NCBI RefSeq assembly: GCF_001591665.1
Contig: NZ_BCVI01000013.1
Location: forward strand, 1 to 64,000
Length of the DNA: 64,000 nucleotides
From: Neobacillus soli NBRC 102451
Lineage (GTDB): Bacteria > Bacillota > Bacilli > Bacillales > Cytobacillaceae
Direction: 5' to 3'
Shown here in pieces: positions 55,032-64,000 of this stretch. Every line of letters begins with the position of its first letter. Within the stretch, counting starts at the first letter, position 1. Made by a program: the position numbers and the translations under genes. Below the pieces are notes generated by a model, which had not been told where the DNA came from, ran no database searches, and saw only the letters and a list, made by a program, of their open reading frames with translations.

Positions 55032-55976
55032 ATGTTTGAACAAATTTTAGCAGCAATTGAACAATATGAAACCATCATTATCCATCGCCATGTCCGTCCT
55101 GACCCGGATGCCTATGGTTCGCAGGGGGGATTGGCAGCGATATTACAAGAGTCCTATCCGAACAAAAAGGTTTATGCAGTTGGTTTAGAGGAACCGACCC
55201 TTCATTACATGCGCAGACTTGATGTGATTGATGATGAAGTATATCAAGGGGCCTTGGTAATTGTATGTGATACGGCTAATGCGGAAAGAATTTGTGACAG
55301 CCGTTACTCACTGGGTGATCAATTGATAAAAATTGATCATCATCCAAACGAAGACCCGTATGGTGATTTATTGTGGGTCGACACCAATGCGAGCTCATGC
55401 AGCGAAATGATTTATGAATTTTATTTAAACGGAAAAGAAAGAGGATTGAAAATAAATGACGAAGCTGCAAGACTGTTATACGCCGGAATTGTCGGCGATA
55501 CAGGAAGATTCCTTTTCCCAAGTACAACGGAAAAAACGTTTGCCTATGCAGGGGAATTAATCCACTATAATTTCTCACGTACAGAACTGTTTGATCGGAT
55601 GTATGAATTGGATTCCCATATCATCAAATTAAACGGTTATATTCTCCAAAATTTCAAGCTTCAGCCAAATGGTGTTGCTTCTGTCCTGCTCACAAAGGAA
55701 TTATTAACGGAATATGGGGCTAAACCATCAGAGGCATCGCTCCTTGTCGGCATATTGGGAAATGTAAAAGGAATTAAAGCATGGGTCTTTTTCATTGAGG
55801 AAGGCGATCAAATCCGGGTGCGGCTACGTTCGAAGGGTCCAGTCATCAATGGAGTTGCCAGAAAGTTCAATGGCGGAGGACATCCGCTTGCATCGGGTGC
55901 TTCAATCTATTCGTGGGACGAAGTGGACCATGTCTTAAAGGAACTTGATGAAGTCTGCGAAAATTATTCCAAATAG
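55032..55976 (+). CDS. nrnA: Bifunctional oligoribonuclease / pAp phosphatase NrnA
   Basis: A 314-residue DHH-DHHA1 phosphoesterase. It degrades short RNA (nanoRNA) and dephosphorylates pAp to AMP, which links RNA decay and sulfur assimilation. Metal ligands are visible in HRHVRPDPDAYGSQGG (about residue 18), IVCDTANAE, and the DHH motif LIKIDHHPNEDP (about residue 103). The C-terminal DHHA1 substrate motif is FNGGGHPLASGAS (about residue 283). The start is ATG 55032 after AAAGGAG; GTG 55026 two codons earlier is also open. Length matches B. subtilis NrnA (YtqI). Confidence 0.95.
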   Translation: MFEQILAAIEQYETIIIHRHVRPDPDAYGSQGGLAAILQESYPNKKVYAVGLEEPTLHYMRRLDVIDDEVYQGALVIVCDTANAERICDSRYSLGDQLIKIDHHPNEDPYGDLLWVDTNASSCSEMIYEFYLNGKERGLKINDEAARLLYAGIVGDTGRFLFPSTTEKTFAYAGELIHYNFSRTELFDRMYELDSHIIKLNGYILQNFKLQPNGVASVLLTKELLTEYGAKPSEASLLVGILGNVKGIKAWVFFIEEGDQIRVRLRSKGPVINGVARKFNGGGHPLASGASIYSWDEVDHVLKELDEVCENYSK

Positions 55977-55990
55977 ATTCTTTCTACAAA

Positions 55991-56026
55991 AAAAGGAACG
56001 GCTCGTTTTATCGCGCCGTTCCTTTT
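55991..56026. terminator. Terminator between nrnA and ytrI
   Basis: AAAAGGAACGGC (55991-56002) pairs with GCCGTTCCTTTT (56015-56026). It serves both convergent genes. Confidence 0.9.
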
Positions 56027-56028
56027 TA

Positions 56029-56529
56029 TTATTCAAATTCTATATCTAACTGAATCGATAGGTTTGTATAAATAACCATTTCCTTCACCTTAAGCTTGTA
56101 GCGTTTTTCATTTAATTTTACTGGTTTGTTTTCAATGATCTTTTTAAGCAAATCCTTACTTTTATAAACAGTCTCTAGATCCTTGGCCAACATCATACTA
56201 ATGTCATCTCGAACGGAGTCTTCTGTTTCAAGCACACTTAATGAATCCAGTTTATATTTTTCAGAGTTGATAATTTTTATATTAATTTTCTGGACAGTGA
56301 GCTGCTCAATGTTGCGCTTATTTATCTGCTTATATTCATCCTGCCAAATCTTTTTTTCTTCATTTAAGTCAATAATATCCTGCCTCTGTTTGCGAATCAA
56401 TTCTGTATTTTCTTCCTGCCAGTCGCCGTAAATAAATAAAAACACACACCAGCTTAGGACCCCGCCAATCACCATTCCAGCAAAAAAACGCTGCCACGAG
56501 GGTCTCCGATAATAAGGGGGAATTCTCAT
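56029..56529 (-). CDS. ytrI: Sporulation membrane protein YtrI
   Basis: A 166-residue protein with one membrane segment (about residues 15-35, FFAGMVIGGVLSWCVFLFIYG) and a coiled-coil extracytoplasmic part, as in YtrI, which in B. subtilis is required for efficient sporulation. The start ATG 56529 overlaps the ytrH stop as ATGA and gives the family N-terminus MRIPPYYRR; an upstream in-frame start at 56556 lies inside ytrH. The genes form the ytrH-ytrI operon, which in B. subtilis is under mother-cell sigma-E control. Confidence 0.88.
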   Translation of the reverse strand: MRIPPYYRRPSWQRFFAGMVIGGVLSWCVFLFIYGDWQEENTELIRKQRQDIIDLNEEKKIWQDEYKQINKRNIEQLTVQKINIKIINSEKYKLDSLSVLETEDSVRDDISMMLAKDLETVYKSKDLLKKIIENKPVKLNEKRYKLKVKEMVIYTNLSIQLDIEFE

Positions 56530-56864
56530 GGTGAAATATGCTCCTGTGTCAACCAATTAATAATAAGTGCTCCTGTCTGGGCGCCTCCTAAAGCAGAAAG
56601 GATCAATAAAAATTGTTTGAAAATGTCCTTTGTTTCCGCGTTAAATAACCCTCTTTCAAATGTATACACCGCATCAAATGTCCCGCCAATTGCTGCTACG
56701 ATGGCCCATATTCTTAAGGCAGATGACAAACGATAGACGGTGGTAAGCGGAGGTTGTCCCGTTAAGAATGATGCAATTCCCCCGATCAGTGAACCGCCAA
56801 GGACAACGCCTAAGGCAATAAAGTAACTTTCAATAAAAGCAGGAAAAAAACCAATTTCTTTCAT
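56526..56864 (-). CDS. ytrH: Sporulation membrane protein YtrH
   Basis: A 112-residue membrane protein with three hydrophobic segments (about residues 7-30, 47-64 and 84-105). The features IALGVVLGGSLIGGIASFLTGQPPLTT and AIGGTFDAVYTFERGLFN (quoted in part) agree with YtrH. It is the first gene of the ytrHI sporulation operon and is divergent from dnaE. The start ATG 56864 has a GGAATGA-type site upstream on the minus strand. The interval 56865-57020 has a possible TATAAT at 56980-56985 for dnaE. Confidence 0.88.
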   Translation of the reverse strand: MKEIGFFPAFIESYFIALGVVLGGSLIGGIASFLTGQPPLTTVYRLSSALRIWAIVAAIGGTFDAVYTFERGLFNAETKDIFKQFLLILSALGGAQTGALIINWLTQEHISP

Positions 56865-57020
56865 TCCCTCAACCGCCCTCGCACATGATCAAATACCTCT
56901 ATACTGATTTATATGGACAAAGCCTTTCGAATATGTTTTTTAAAATGAGAACATATTTTCTTTTTTCGTAAAAAGGTTCTATAATAGAGAAAGAGATTAA
57001 GTAATTAAGGGGGTGACAAA

Positions 57021-60000
57021 ATGTCTTTTATTCACCTGCATGTATATAGTGCGTATAGCTTGTTGACGAGTACGGCGTCTGTCCAGGGATTAATAGAAAA
57101 TGCAACTAAAAAGGGCTTTTCTGCTATCGCTTTAACGGACAGAAACGTGATGTACGGTACGATTGAGTTTTATAAATTGTGTAAGAAAAATAATCTGAAA
57201 CCAATCATCGGGTTAACTGTGGATATTGAGAGTGATATCGCAGCAAACACGTCCTATCCACTTGTCTTACTCGCTGAAAACGATCTAGGATATAAAAATC
57301 TATTAAAGATCTCCAGTGCGGTTCAAACAAAAGTTGATAATGGTCTGCCGCTAAAATGGCTGAAACATTACGCTGAGGGTCTTATTGCAATCACTCCCGG
57401 GATTGAAGGGGAAATTGAGCAATCCCTCTTGAATGACAAAGAGGAATATGCCGGGGATTTAATCAGAAAACTAGATGATATTTTCGGGAGCGGTAATTTT
57501 TTTCTTTCGATTCAAAATCATCACCTTGAACAAGAATTACAACTAAATAAGCTGATGCACGCGATTTCACAAGAAATGACGATCCCTTTAATAGCCACAA
57601 ACCGAGTGCATTATTTAGAAAAAGAAGATATGTTTGCTCAGGAATGTCTGCTAGCTATTAAAAATGGCGATAAATTGCAGGATGACCATAGAGAAAAGCT
57701 GGAAAGTGATCAATTCTATTTGAAAACAGCCGCGGAAATGACGGAAAGATTTTCTGAAGTTCCGGAAGCTTTGGAAAATACGCTCCGAATTGCCGAACGG
57801 TGCAATGTAAACATTGAACTAAATAAAACCTATCTGCCTGTCTTCCCGACTGAAAATGGAATCCCGGCAGAAGAATACCTCGAAGTTTTGTGTAAGAAGG
57901 GTTTAGACGAACGCTTTGGCGCGCCATCTGAGGAATATTTGGAACGTTTGTCTTATGAATTAGCAGTCATTAATCGAATGAAGTTTAGCAACTATTTTTT
58001 AATTGTCTGGGATTTTATGAGATATGCCCGCGAGCACGGAATTTTGACTGGACCAGGACGCGGGTCTGCTGCAGGGTCGCTTGTTGCCTATGTATTATAT
58101 ATTACCGAAGTGGATCCGATAAAGCATAATCTATTATTTGAGCGATTTCTAAATCCCGAGCGAATTTCGATGCCCGATATTGATATTGATTTTCCGGACC
58201 ACCGTCGTGACGAAGTGATTGAATATGTCTTAGTGAAATACGGAGAACTGCATGTCGCCCAAATCGTTACGTTTGGAACGCTGGCCGCAAAAGCAGCCCT
58301 AAGGGATGTCGGCAGGGTATTCGGATTAAATTCAAAAGAACTGGAGCATTTATCCAGGCTTATCCCGTCTCGTTTAGGAGTCGACCTGCAAGCGGCCTAT
58401 AAGGAATCTGAACCGCTAAGAAGGTTTATTAATGAGACCCCGCTGAACCAAAGGCTTTTTGAGACGGCTTTAAAATTAGAAGGTCTGCCGCGTCATACCT
58501 CGACACATGCAGCAGGTGTGGTTATTAGCGAAAAGCAGCTGATTGAATTAGTCCCGATTCAGCGCGGATCTAATCATGTGTTTTTAACGCAGTATTCGAT
58601 GGAATATCTTGAAGAAATCGGGCTCTTGAAAATGGACTTTCTTGGCCTTAGAAACTTAACACTAATTGAATCGATTTTATCTTCGATTTATCGTAAAAGC
58701 GGTAAGAAAGTAAACATCGGCACGATTCCGTTAGAGGATTCTGACACTTTCAACTTGTTAGCAAAAGGAGAGACCACCGGTATATTTCAGCTTGAGTCAG
58801 AGGGGATGCGAAAGGTTTTAACCCGCCTAAAGCCAACACGTTTTGAGGATATCGTCGCTGTCAATGCACTGTACCGGCCCGGCCCAATGGAAAATATTCC
58901 ACTCTTTATTGACCGAAAACACGGCAGAAAGAAAGTGGAATATCCACACCCGGATTTGCTGCCCATCCTTGAGAACACCTATGGGGTCATTGTCTACCAA
59001 GAACAAATTATCCAGATTGCTTCAAAAATGGCAGGCTTCTCTCTTGGAGAAGCCGATCTGTTAAGAAGAGCTGTTGGGAAAAAGAAAAAGGATATTCTTG
59101 ATAAAGAGCGGAATCATTTTGTCCAGGGAGCTTTAAAAAAAGGCTATGAACAAACCCTTGCAAATGAAATTTATGATTTAATTGTCCGTTTTGCCAATTA
59201 TGGTTTTAACCGGAGCCACGCCGTTGCCTACAGTATGATTGCTTATCAGCTGGGCTTTTTGAAGGCGAATTTTCCAACCTTTTTCATGGCGGGGTTACTT
59301 ACTTCTGCGATTGGAAATGACACGAAAATAGCGCAATACATCATGGAAACAAAACAAAAGGAAATTGACGTCCTGCCCCCATCCATCAACAACAGTGGAT
59401 ACTCTTTTCAGGTGGAAGAAAAGGGTATCCGCTACAGTCTAGCTGCCATTAAAAGTGTTGGGGCAGCAGCATTAAAGGAAATCTTCCAAGCCAGGAAAAA
59501 GAAAAGGTTTGCTGACCTATTTGATTTTTGCATAAGGGTTTCCTCTAAAGCAATTAACCGAAAAACATTGGAATTTCTTGTTCACTCTGGATGTTTTGAT
59601 GAATTTGGTGAAGATCGTGCCGTCTTGCTTGCCAGTTTGGATGTGGCAATCGAACATGCTCAGATATTTAAACCGGAGGATACAAGCCAGTCCGTCTTAT
59701 TTGAGGATGAAATGATTCCAAAACCAAAATATGTTCAAGTTGACCCAATTAGTCAGGAAAATAAGCTGAAATTCGAAAAAGAGGCACTCGGCTTTTACCT
59801 CTCTGACCATCCAATTTCTATATATGAAAAGGAGCTCAAGCAACGGGGGGCACTAGCACTATTTGATAGAAAAAATAACCCAAAACGGATGGTGTCGGGA
59901 GTATATATTTCATTTCTGAAATCGATTCGCACCAAAAAAGGCGAATCGATGGCCTTTCTAACCGTTAGTGACTCAAGCGGAGAGATGGAAGCAGTTGCCT

Positions 60001-60383
60001 TTCCAACAGTTTACAAAAAATATGTGTCCCTATTAGGGCATGGGGAATTTGCGTTACTTGAAGGGAAATTGGAGGAACGCGACGGAAAGCCGCAATTAAT
60101 CATTCAACAAGTTTTTGATTTAGAACAGTGGCTAGAATCAAAACCTGTGCAGCAGCCAATGTTATATTTGAAAATTGCCGGTGATAAACAGGACGAAAAA
60201 TCGCTGCAGCAAATAAATCAGCTCCTTAAAGAAAATAGAGGTGAAGCCGGCGTGATTTTGCATTATGAAACAACCCGGAAAACCATCAGGCTTGGGGCTG
60301 AAAATAATACCAATCCAACCCCCGAATTACAGCAAATGTTAAGAAATATTCTTGGTTCTAAAAATGTGGTTCTGAAGGATTAA
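57021..60383 (+). CDS. dnaE: DNA polymerase III alpha subunit DnaE
   Basis: A 1120-residue class DnaE1-type replicative polymerase. In Bacillus it extends RNA primers for PolC on the lagging strand. Domains in order: N-terminal PHP (residues 1-200, SFIHLHVYSAYS...), palm/thumb/fingers with the catalytic Asp motif PDIDIDFPDHRR (about residue 388), GPGRGSAAGSLVAY, RPGPMENIP and the HHH motif-containing region near 830, an OB-fold near 960-1040 and a short C-terminal part. There is no exonuclease insertion. The ribosome site GGGGGTG precedes the ATG. Confidence 0.97.
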   Translation: MSFIHLHVYSAYSLLTSTASVQGLIENATKKGFSAIALTDRNVMYGTIEFYKLCKKNNLKPIIGLTVDIESDIAANTSYPLVLLAENDLGYKNLLKISSAVQTKVDNGLPLKWLKHYAEGLIAITPGIEGEIEQSLLNDKEEYAGDLIRKLDDIFGSGNFFLSIQNHHLEQELQLNKLMHAISQEMTIPLIATNRVHYLEKEDMFAQECLLAIKNGDKLQDDHREKLESDQFYLKTAAEMTERFSEVPEALENTLRIAERCNVNIELNKTYLPVFPTENGIPAEEYLEVLCKKGLDERFGAPSEEYLERLSYELAVINRMKFSNYFLIVWDFMRYAREHGILTGPGRGSAAGSLVAYVLYITEVDPIKHNLLFERFLNPERISMPDIDIDFPDHRRDEVIEYVLVKYGELHVAQIVTFGTLAAKAALRDVGRVFGLNSKELEHLSRLIPSRLGVDLQAAYKESEPLRRFINETPLNQRLFETALKLEGLPRHTSTHAAGVVISEKQLIELVPIQRGSNHVFLTQYSMEYLEEIGLLKMDFLGLRNLTLIESILSSIYRKSGKKVNIGTIPLEDSDTFNLLAKGETTGIFQLESEGMRKVLTRLKPTRFEDIVAVNALYRPGPMENIPLFIDRKHGRKKVEYPHPDLLPILENTYGVIVYQEQIIQIASKMAGFSLGEADLLRRAVGKKKKDILDKERNHFVQGALKKGYEQTLANEIYDLIVRFANYGFNRSHAVAYSMIAYQLGFLKANFPTFFMAGLLTSAIGNDTKIAQYIMETKQKEIDVLPPSINNSGYSFQVEEKGIRYSLAAIKSVGAAALKEIFQARKKKRFADLFDFCIRVSSKAINRKTLEFLVHSGCFDEFGEDRAVLLASLDVAIEHAQIFKPEDTSQSVLFEDEMIPKPKYVQVDPISQENKLKFEKEALGFYLSDHPISIYEKELKQRGALALFDRKNNPKRMVSGVYISFLKSIRTKKGESMAFLTVSDSSGEMEAVAFPTVYKKYVSLLGHGEFALLEGKLEERDGKPQLIIQQVFDLEQWLESKPVQQPMLYLKIAGDKQDEKSLQQINQLLKENRGEAGVILHYETTRKTIRLGAENNTNPTPELQQMLRNILGSKNVVLKD

Positions 60384-60386
60384 TTC

Positions 60387-60414
60387 TTTACAACTAACGA
60401 AGATATGTTATAGT
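60387..60414 (+). promoter_or_regulatory. Candidate sigma-A promoter of the malic enzyme gene
   Basis: TTTACA (60387-60392), 16 bases, TATAGT (60409-60414), directly after dnaE. Confidence 0.6.
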
Positions 60415-60509
60415 GATAATGAGACAAGTGTGGGTAGAACACCAATAATCGGACTACATATAGCGGGATATTTTTTAACTTTTTGTAAAAATATAAGGGG
60501 TGACATATA

Positions 60510-61748
60510 TTGACTTTACGTGAAGAAGCATTGCATATGCATCGAATTAATAAAGGAAAATTAGAATCGAAATCAAAGGTTCCGGTCCGGAATGCCCATG
60601 ATTTAAGTTTAGCCTATTCTCCAGGTGTGGCAGAGCCATGTAAAGAAATATATGAAAAGCCGGAAACGGTTTACGATTATACCATGAAGGGAAATATGGT
60701 AGCTATTGTATCCGATGGCACGGCTGTGTTAGGACTTGGCAATATTGGACCGGAAGCAGCACTTCCTGTAATGGAAGGAAAGGCCGTTCTTTTTAAAAGC
60801 TTTGCCGGTGTTGATGCGTTTCCCATCTGTTTAAACACGACAGACATAGACAAAATTGTTGAAACGGTAAAGTTACTTGAACCAACATTTGGTGGCGTAA
60901 ATCTAGAAGATATCGCTGCTCCAAGTTGTTTTGTCATTGAAGAAAGATTGAAAAAAGAAGCAAATATTCCTATTTTTCATGATGATCAACATGGCACAGC
61001 TATTGTTACGGTAGCAGGTCTTGTCAACGCCCTTAAACTTGTTGGTAAAAAAATGACCGAAATAAAAGTGGTAGCAAGCGGTGCGGGTGCAGCCGGGATT
61101 GCAATCATTAAATTATTATATAGCTATGGTGTAAGAGATATCATTATGTGTGATACAAAAGGGGCGATTTACGAGGGTCGTCCGCATGGGATGAATGCGG
61201 TTAAGGCCGAAGTCGCCAAATTTACTAATCGAGACAGCGCAGAAGGCACTCTTGCAGATGTAATCAAAGGTGCCGATGTCTTTATTGGGGTTTCCGTTGC
61301 AGGGGCACTAACAAAAGAAATGGTGGAATCCATGAATCCGGATTCGATTATTTTTGCTATGGCTAATCCAGACCCTGAAATCATGCCGGACCTCGCAAAA
61401 GCAGCAGGAGCAAAAGTAGTTGGTACAGGCCGTTCTGACTTTCCTAACCAAGTAAACAATGTCCTTGCTTTTCCGGGCATTTTCCGTGGAGCTCTTGATG
61501 TTCGTGCCACACATATTAACGAAAAAATGAAAGTAGCTGCAGTGGAAGCTATTGCGGGTTTAATCAGTGAAGATGAGCTGAATGCTGATTATGTCATCCC
61601 AGCACCCTTTGACCCAAGAGTAGCTCCGAATGTCGCTGCCGCAGTGGCAAAGGCAGCTATGGAAACAGGGGTAGCCCGTATAAAAGTAGACCCGGAAGAT
61701 GTTAAAGAAAAAACACAAAGGCTCGCTATTATTGGTAAAAGTGAGTGA
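60510..61748 (+). CDS. ytsJ: NADP-dependent malic enzyme (YtsJ)
   Basis: A 412-residue decarboxylating malate dehydrogenase that makes pyruvate, carbon dioxide and NADPH from malate. The signature SLAYSPGVAEPC (about residue 31), the metal and malate region FGGVNLEDIAAPSCF (about residue 131) and the NADP Rossmann motif VASGAGAAGIAIIKL (about residue 190) are seen. The catalytic Lys region KIPVFHDDQHGTA is present as IPIFHDDQHGTA. It starts at TTG 60510 after AAGGGGTG. The gntR gene follows after five bases and accDA after that, suggesting NADPH supply for fatty acid synthesis. Confidence 0.95.
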   Translation: MTLREEALHMHRINKGKLESKSKVPVRNAHDLSLAYSPGVAEPCKEIYEKPETVYDYTMKGNMVAIVSDGTAVLGLGNIGPEAALPVMEGKAVLFKSFAGVDAFPICLNTTDIDKIVETVKLLEPTFGGVNLEDIAAPSCFVIEERLKKEANIPIFHDDQHGTAIVTVAGLVNALKLVGKKMTEIKVVASGAGAAGIAIIKLLYSYGVRDIIMCDTKGAIYEGRPHGMNAVKAEVAKFTNRDSAEGTLADVIKGADVFIGVSVAGALTKEMVESMNPDSIIFAMANPDPEIMPDLAKAAGAKVVGTGRSDFPNQVNNVLAFPGIFRGALDVRATHINEKMKVAAVEAIAGLISEDELNADYVIPAPFDPRVAPNVAAAVAKAAMETGVARIKVDPEDVKEKTQRLAIIGKSE

Positions 61749-61753
61749 AATAA

Positions 61754-62380
61754 GTGACAAATACAAAAGTATACTTAGAAATAGTAAAACAGCTAAGAGA
61801 AATGATTACTATTGATGGACTTAAGACTGGAGATAAGATTCCTTCTGAACGAGAATTGTCTGAGCGCCTGAATTTCGGGCGCTCTTCCGTTCGTGAAGCA
61901 CTCAGAGCCTTGGAATTATTGGGCTTAATTGAAACCAGAAGGGGCGAAGGGACGTTTATCAGAGACTTTCGCGGTCACCAGCTGGTACAGCTTCTCAGTA
62001 CCTTTATTTTGCAGGATGAAAGAGCAAAACGGGATGTTTTTGAAACAAAAAACTATCTTGAGATGGATTGTCTGCGATTAGCACTTAAAAAAATGAATGA
62101 TCAAAATCATGCCAATTTAAAAGATTGGGTAGTGAAAACAGACAGCTTTACTGATGATGAGTTTTTTCAGCGGATTATCGGGACAGCGGATAACCATCTT
62201 TTCTTAAGAATTTGGATCATTTTAAAGGAATATTACTATTCATTAGAGGCTGAAGATATCGTGAATAAGCGTGAAGACTATCTACTTTTGTGCGAAGCTT
62301 TAGCTGAAAAAAGTGAAGAAAAAACAATTTCTGCGTATTGCAAACTCCGTAATTTGTCATTTTTTAACGACAAATACTAA
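61754..62380 (+). CDS. FadR-subfamily GntR transcriptional regulator
   Basis: A 208-residue regulator. The N-terminal winged helix (DKIPSERELSERLNFGRSSVREALRALELLGLIETRRGEGTFI, quoted in part) covers residues 28-72. The C-terminal ligand domain is helical like FCD domains, but rather short. The start GTG 61754 lies five bases after the malic enzyme stop without a strong ribosome site, so translational coupling is probable. It is followed by a terminator and a perfect FadR/PdhR-type operator upstream of accD. It is likely to control the malic enzyme/acc genes; the ligand, perhaps a central metabolite or acyl-CoA, is unknown. Confidence 0.88.
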   Translation: MTNTKVYLEIVKQLREMITIDGLKTGDKIPSERELSERLNFGRSSVREALRALELLGLIETRRGEGTFIRDFRGHQLVQLLSTFILQDERAKRDVFETKNYLEMDCLRLALKKMNDQNHANLKDWVVKTDSFTDDEFFQRIIGTADNHLFLRIWIILKEYYYSLEAEDIVNKREDYLLLCEALAEKSEEKTISAYCKLRNLSFFNDKY

Positions 62381-62422
62381 CAGATTTTGAACATTTTTTA
62401 TTTTATAGTGGTAATAAAACAA

Positions 62423-62444
62423 GCCCAAAGATAAGGGCGTTTTT
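62423..62444 (+). terminator. Weak intrinsic terminator after gntR
   Basis: GCCC pairs with GGGC around AAAGATAA, followed by GTTTTT. Confidence 0.6.
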
Positions 62445-62452
62445 AATCATCT

Positions 62453-62467
62453 AGTGGTCTGACCACT
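62453..62467. promoter_or_regulatory. Candidate GntR (FadR/PdhR-type) operator upstream of accD
   Basis: AGTGGTCTGACCACT is a perfect 7-1-7 palindrome containing TGGTC.GACCA, the operator class used by FadR, PdhR and LldR type regulators. It lies between the gntR gene and accD, 110 bases before the accD start. Confidence 0.75.
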
Positions 62468-62576
62468 TTTTGAAGGCAAGTCCGTATGAATTTTAGGTTG
62501 GAAAGAAAGACTTTTAAAAGGATTATATGGAGATACTTGCCAACCGGTGCTGCCGTTATACAAGGGAGGTTTAATT

Positions 62577-63455
62577 TTGGCGCTTAAAGATCTTTTTACA
62601 AAAAATCAACCAAAAAAGCGAAAATATGCAACAATTCCGACTGAAACTGCAAAAAATGATGTTCCTGAAGGAATAATGACAAAATGCCCTTCATGTAAGA
62701 AAATCATGTATACAAAGGAATTAGTGAAAAACTTAAAGGTATGCTTGCATTGCGGGCATCATTTTTCAATGAATTCAAAGGAAAGAATTGAAAGCTTCAT
62801 TGATGAGGGCAGTTTTCAAGAATTCAATGAAAACATGGTCTCAGAGAATCCTCTCAATTTTCCAGAATACCTTGAGAAACTTGAAAAGGATCGACAGAAA
62901 AGTAAACTTAATGAAGCGGTTGTAACCGGAACAGGGACTGTAAATGGACATAGTATTGTTTTGGCCATTATGGATTCTACTTTTCGAATGGGAAGCATGG
63001 GTTCCGTTGTAGGAGAAAAAATTACCCAAGCCGTTGAAAAAGCGGATGAATTATCAGTCCCGTTTATTATTTTCACTGCTTCAGGTGGTGCAAGAATGCA
63101 GGAAGGCGCATTAAGCTTAATGCAAATGGCAAAAACAAGTGTGGCATTAAAGCGGTTCAGCAATAATGGCGGCTTATTTATTTCAATCATGACACACCCG
63201 ACAACAGGCGGTGTATCCGCAAGCTTCGCATCATTAGGTGATTTCAATTTTGCTGAACCTGGAGCATTAATCGCGTTTGCCGGCCGCAGGGTAATTGAAC
63301 AATCCATCCGTGAGGAATTGCCGGAGGATTTTCAAACAGCCGAGTTTCTTTTAAAACATGGGCAGCTCGATGCCATCATACCACGCCTTGATCTAATCGG
63401 AAAGATTACGACCATTCTAGAAATCCATCAACCGGTAGGTGAACAAATATGGTAG
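62577..63455 (+). CDS. accD: Acetyl-CoA carboxylase carboxyltransferase subunit beta
   Basis: A 292-residue carboxyltransferase beta subunit that, with AccA, moves carboxyl from carboxybiotin to acetyl-CoA, the first step of fatty acid synthesis. The four-Cys zinc ribbon (CPSCKK...CLHCGHH, about residues 36-62) precedes the crotonase-fold domain with [20 protein letters not shown] (about residue 171). The start was set at TTG 62577 (LALKDLFTK) after GGGAGG; an open ATG at 62547 adds ten residues with no family match. It overlaps accA by seven bases. Confidence 0.95.
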   Translation: MALKDLFTKNQPKKRKYATIPTETAKNDVPEGIMTKCPSCKKIMYTKELVKNLKVCLHCGHHFSMNSKERIESFIDEGSFQEFNENMVSENPLNFPEYLEKLEKDRQKSKLNEAVVTGTGTVNGHSIVLAIMDSTFRMGSMGSVVGEKITQAVEKADELSVPFIIFTASGGARMQEGALSLMQMAKTSVALKRFSNNGGLFISIMTHPTTGGVSASFASLGDFNFAEPGALIAFAGRRVIEQSIREELPEDFQTAEFLLKHGQLDAIIPRLDLIGKITTILEIHQPVGEQIW

Positions 63456-64000
63456 GAGAATTAGAATTTGAACGACCCGTATTGGAGTTAACAAAGAAAA
63501 TCAATGAATTAAAAGAGTTTACGAAAACCGCAGATGTGGATTTAAGTTCAGAAATAAGCAAATTAGAGGCTAGGCTTGAAAAGCTTGAGCAAGATATTTA
63601 TGAAAACATTAAGCCTTGGGATCGAGTACAAATTGCACGTCTTCCAAGTAGACCAACAACACTAGAATATATTTCGCAAATATTTGATGACTTTTTTGAA
63701 TGTCACGGCGATAGAACCTTTGGTGATGATGAGGCTATTGTCGGCGGAATTGCTAAATATAGAGGCCTGCCTGTTACGGTTATTGGACACCAAAGGGGAA
63801 AAGACACGAAAGAAAATATTCGCAGAAACTTTGGCATGCCGCATCCGGAAGGCTACCGAAAAGCACTTCGCTTAATGAAACAGGCGGATAAATTTAAGCG
63901 TCCGATTATTTGTTTTATTGATACAAAAGGCGCTTATCCCGGGAAAGCGGCTGAAGAACGAGGCCAAAGTGAAGCGATTGCCCGCAATCTGCTTGAAATG
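63449..64000 (+). CDS. accA: Acetyl-CoA carboxylase carboxyltransferase subunit alpha (5' part)
   Basis: The first 184 codons of accA, running off the window end. It starts at ATG 63449, inside the last codons of accD (seven-base overlap). The product begins [21 protein letters not shown] and includes the coiled N-terminus and the [13 protein letters not shown] and [12 protein letters not shown] regions of the AccA carboxyltransferase. It is the partner of AccD, and coupled translation ensures equal amounts. Confidence 0.96.
   Translation, partial: MVGELEFERPVLELTKKINELKEFTKTADVDLSSEISKLEARLEKLEQDIYENIKPWDRVQIARLPSRPTTLEYISQIFDDFFECHGDRTFGDDEAIVGGIAKYRGLPVTVIGHQRGKDTKENIRRNFGMPHPEGYRKALRLMKQADKFKRPIICFIDTKGAYPGKAAEERGQSEAIARNLLEM

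Noticed and set aside
62816..63307. A 163-codon open frame antisense to accD
   Set aside because: It lies wholly within accD on the opposite strand and has no ribosome site or recognisable protein features.

Overview
The window is chromosomal DNA from a low-GC, endospore-forming Bacillaceae, probably close to Bacillus or Neobacillus. Gene order follows the Bacillus subtilis ytoP - sftA - murC - ytxGHJ - aroA - ccpA - acuABC/acsA - tyrS - rpsD - ezrA - thiI - sspA - sppA - tpx - ytxK - ackA - ald - ytoI - nrnA - ytrHI - dnaE - ytsJ - accDA region almost gene for gene. A small acid-soluble spore protein, a GerW-type protein (YtfJ), YtrH/YtrI and RefZ show that the organism sporulates. Species assignment is inference from synteny and protein similarity recalled from memory; no search was run.

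Layout. 0-12 kb: YtzB, M42 peptidase YtoP, a DUF84 NTPase, thioredoxin-like YtpP, YtpQ, the DNA translocase SftA, MurC, an M29 aminopeptidase, the sigma-B-type ytxGHJ operon and the fused chorismate mutase/DAHP synthase. 12-18 kb: an acetate and carbon control block with CcpA, the AcuABC acetyl-CoA synthetase control operon, and divergent AcsA. 18-20 kb: a small AT-rich accessory island of four unrecognised small genes, the first frameshifted, resembling orphan immunity genes. 20-34 kb: a class A penicillin-binding protein with a repetitive tail, T-box-controlled TyrS, ribosomal protein S4 with its leader, a GAF-GGDEF diguanylate cyclase, a Cys/Met PLP lyase, free-methionine sulfoxide reductase, RefZ, EzrA, and cysteine desulfurase plus ThiI. 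34-38 kb: SASP, then a TnpB-like element without TnpA, followed by a structured RNA region that runs up to the ribosome binding site of an acyl-CoA synthetase. 38-50 kb: RarD, NAD kinase, SppA, YteJ, YtfI/YtfJ, Tpx, YtxK, AckA, an EcsC-family protein, MoaB, a universal stress protein and alanine dehydrogenase. 50-64 kb: a probable degenerate IS605-type RNA relic, an M24 peptidase, YtkL, YtoI, YtpI, NrnA, YtrI/YtrH, DnaE, malic enzyme, a FadR-type GntR regulator, AccD and the start of AccA.

How the genes work together. Several loci converge on acetyl-CoA: AcsA with AcuA/AcuC acetylation control, AckA with a CcpA-type cre-like site upstream, a second acyl-CoA ligase, malic enzyme and acetyl-CoA carboxylase. 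The malic enzyme, GntR and acc genes appear to form one regulated set, with a perfect FadR/PdhR-type operator just before accD. Most genes are separated by strong intrinsic terminators, often shared by convergent neighbours.

Most unusual parts: (1) the TnpB-like protein lacking the zinc ribbon and the usual third RuvC aspartate, with the adjacent RNA closed by a 10-bp stem next to a ribosome binding site; (2) the small-gene island with a one-base G-run frameshift and a perfect 20-bp inverted repeat; (3) two families of dispersed hairpin repeats in intergenic regions; (4) a composite nested hairpin between rarD and nadK.
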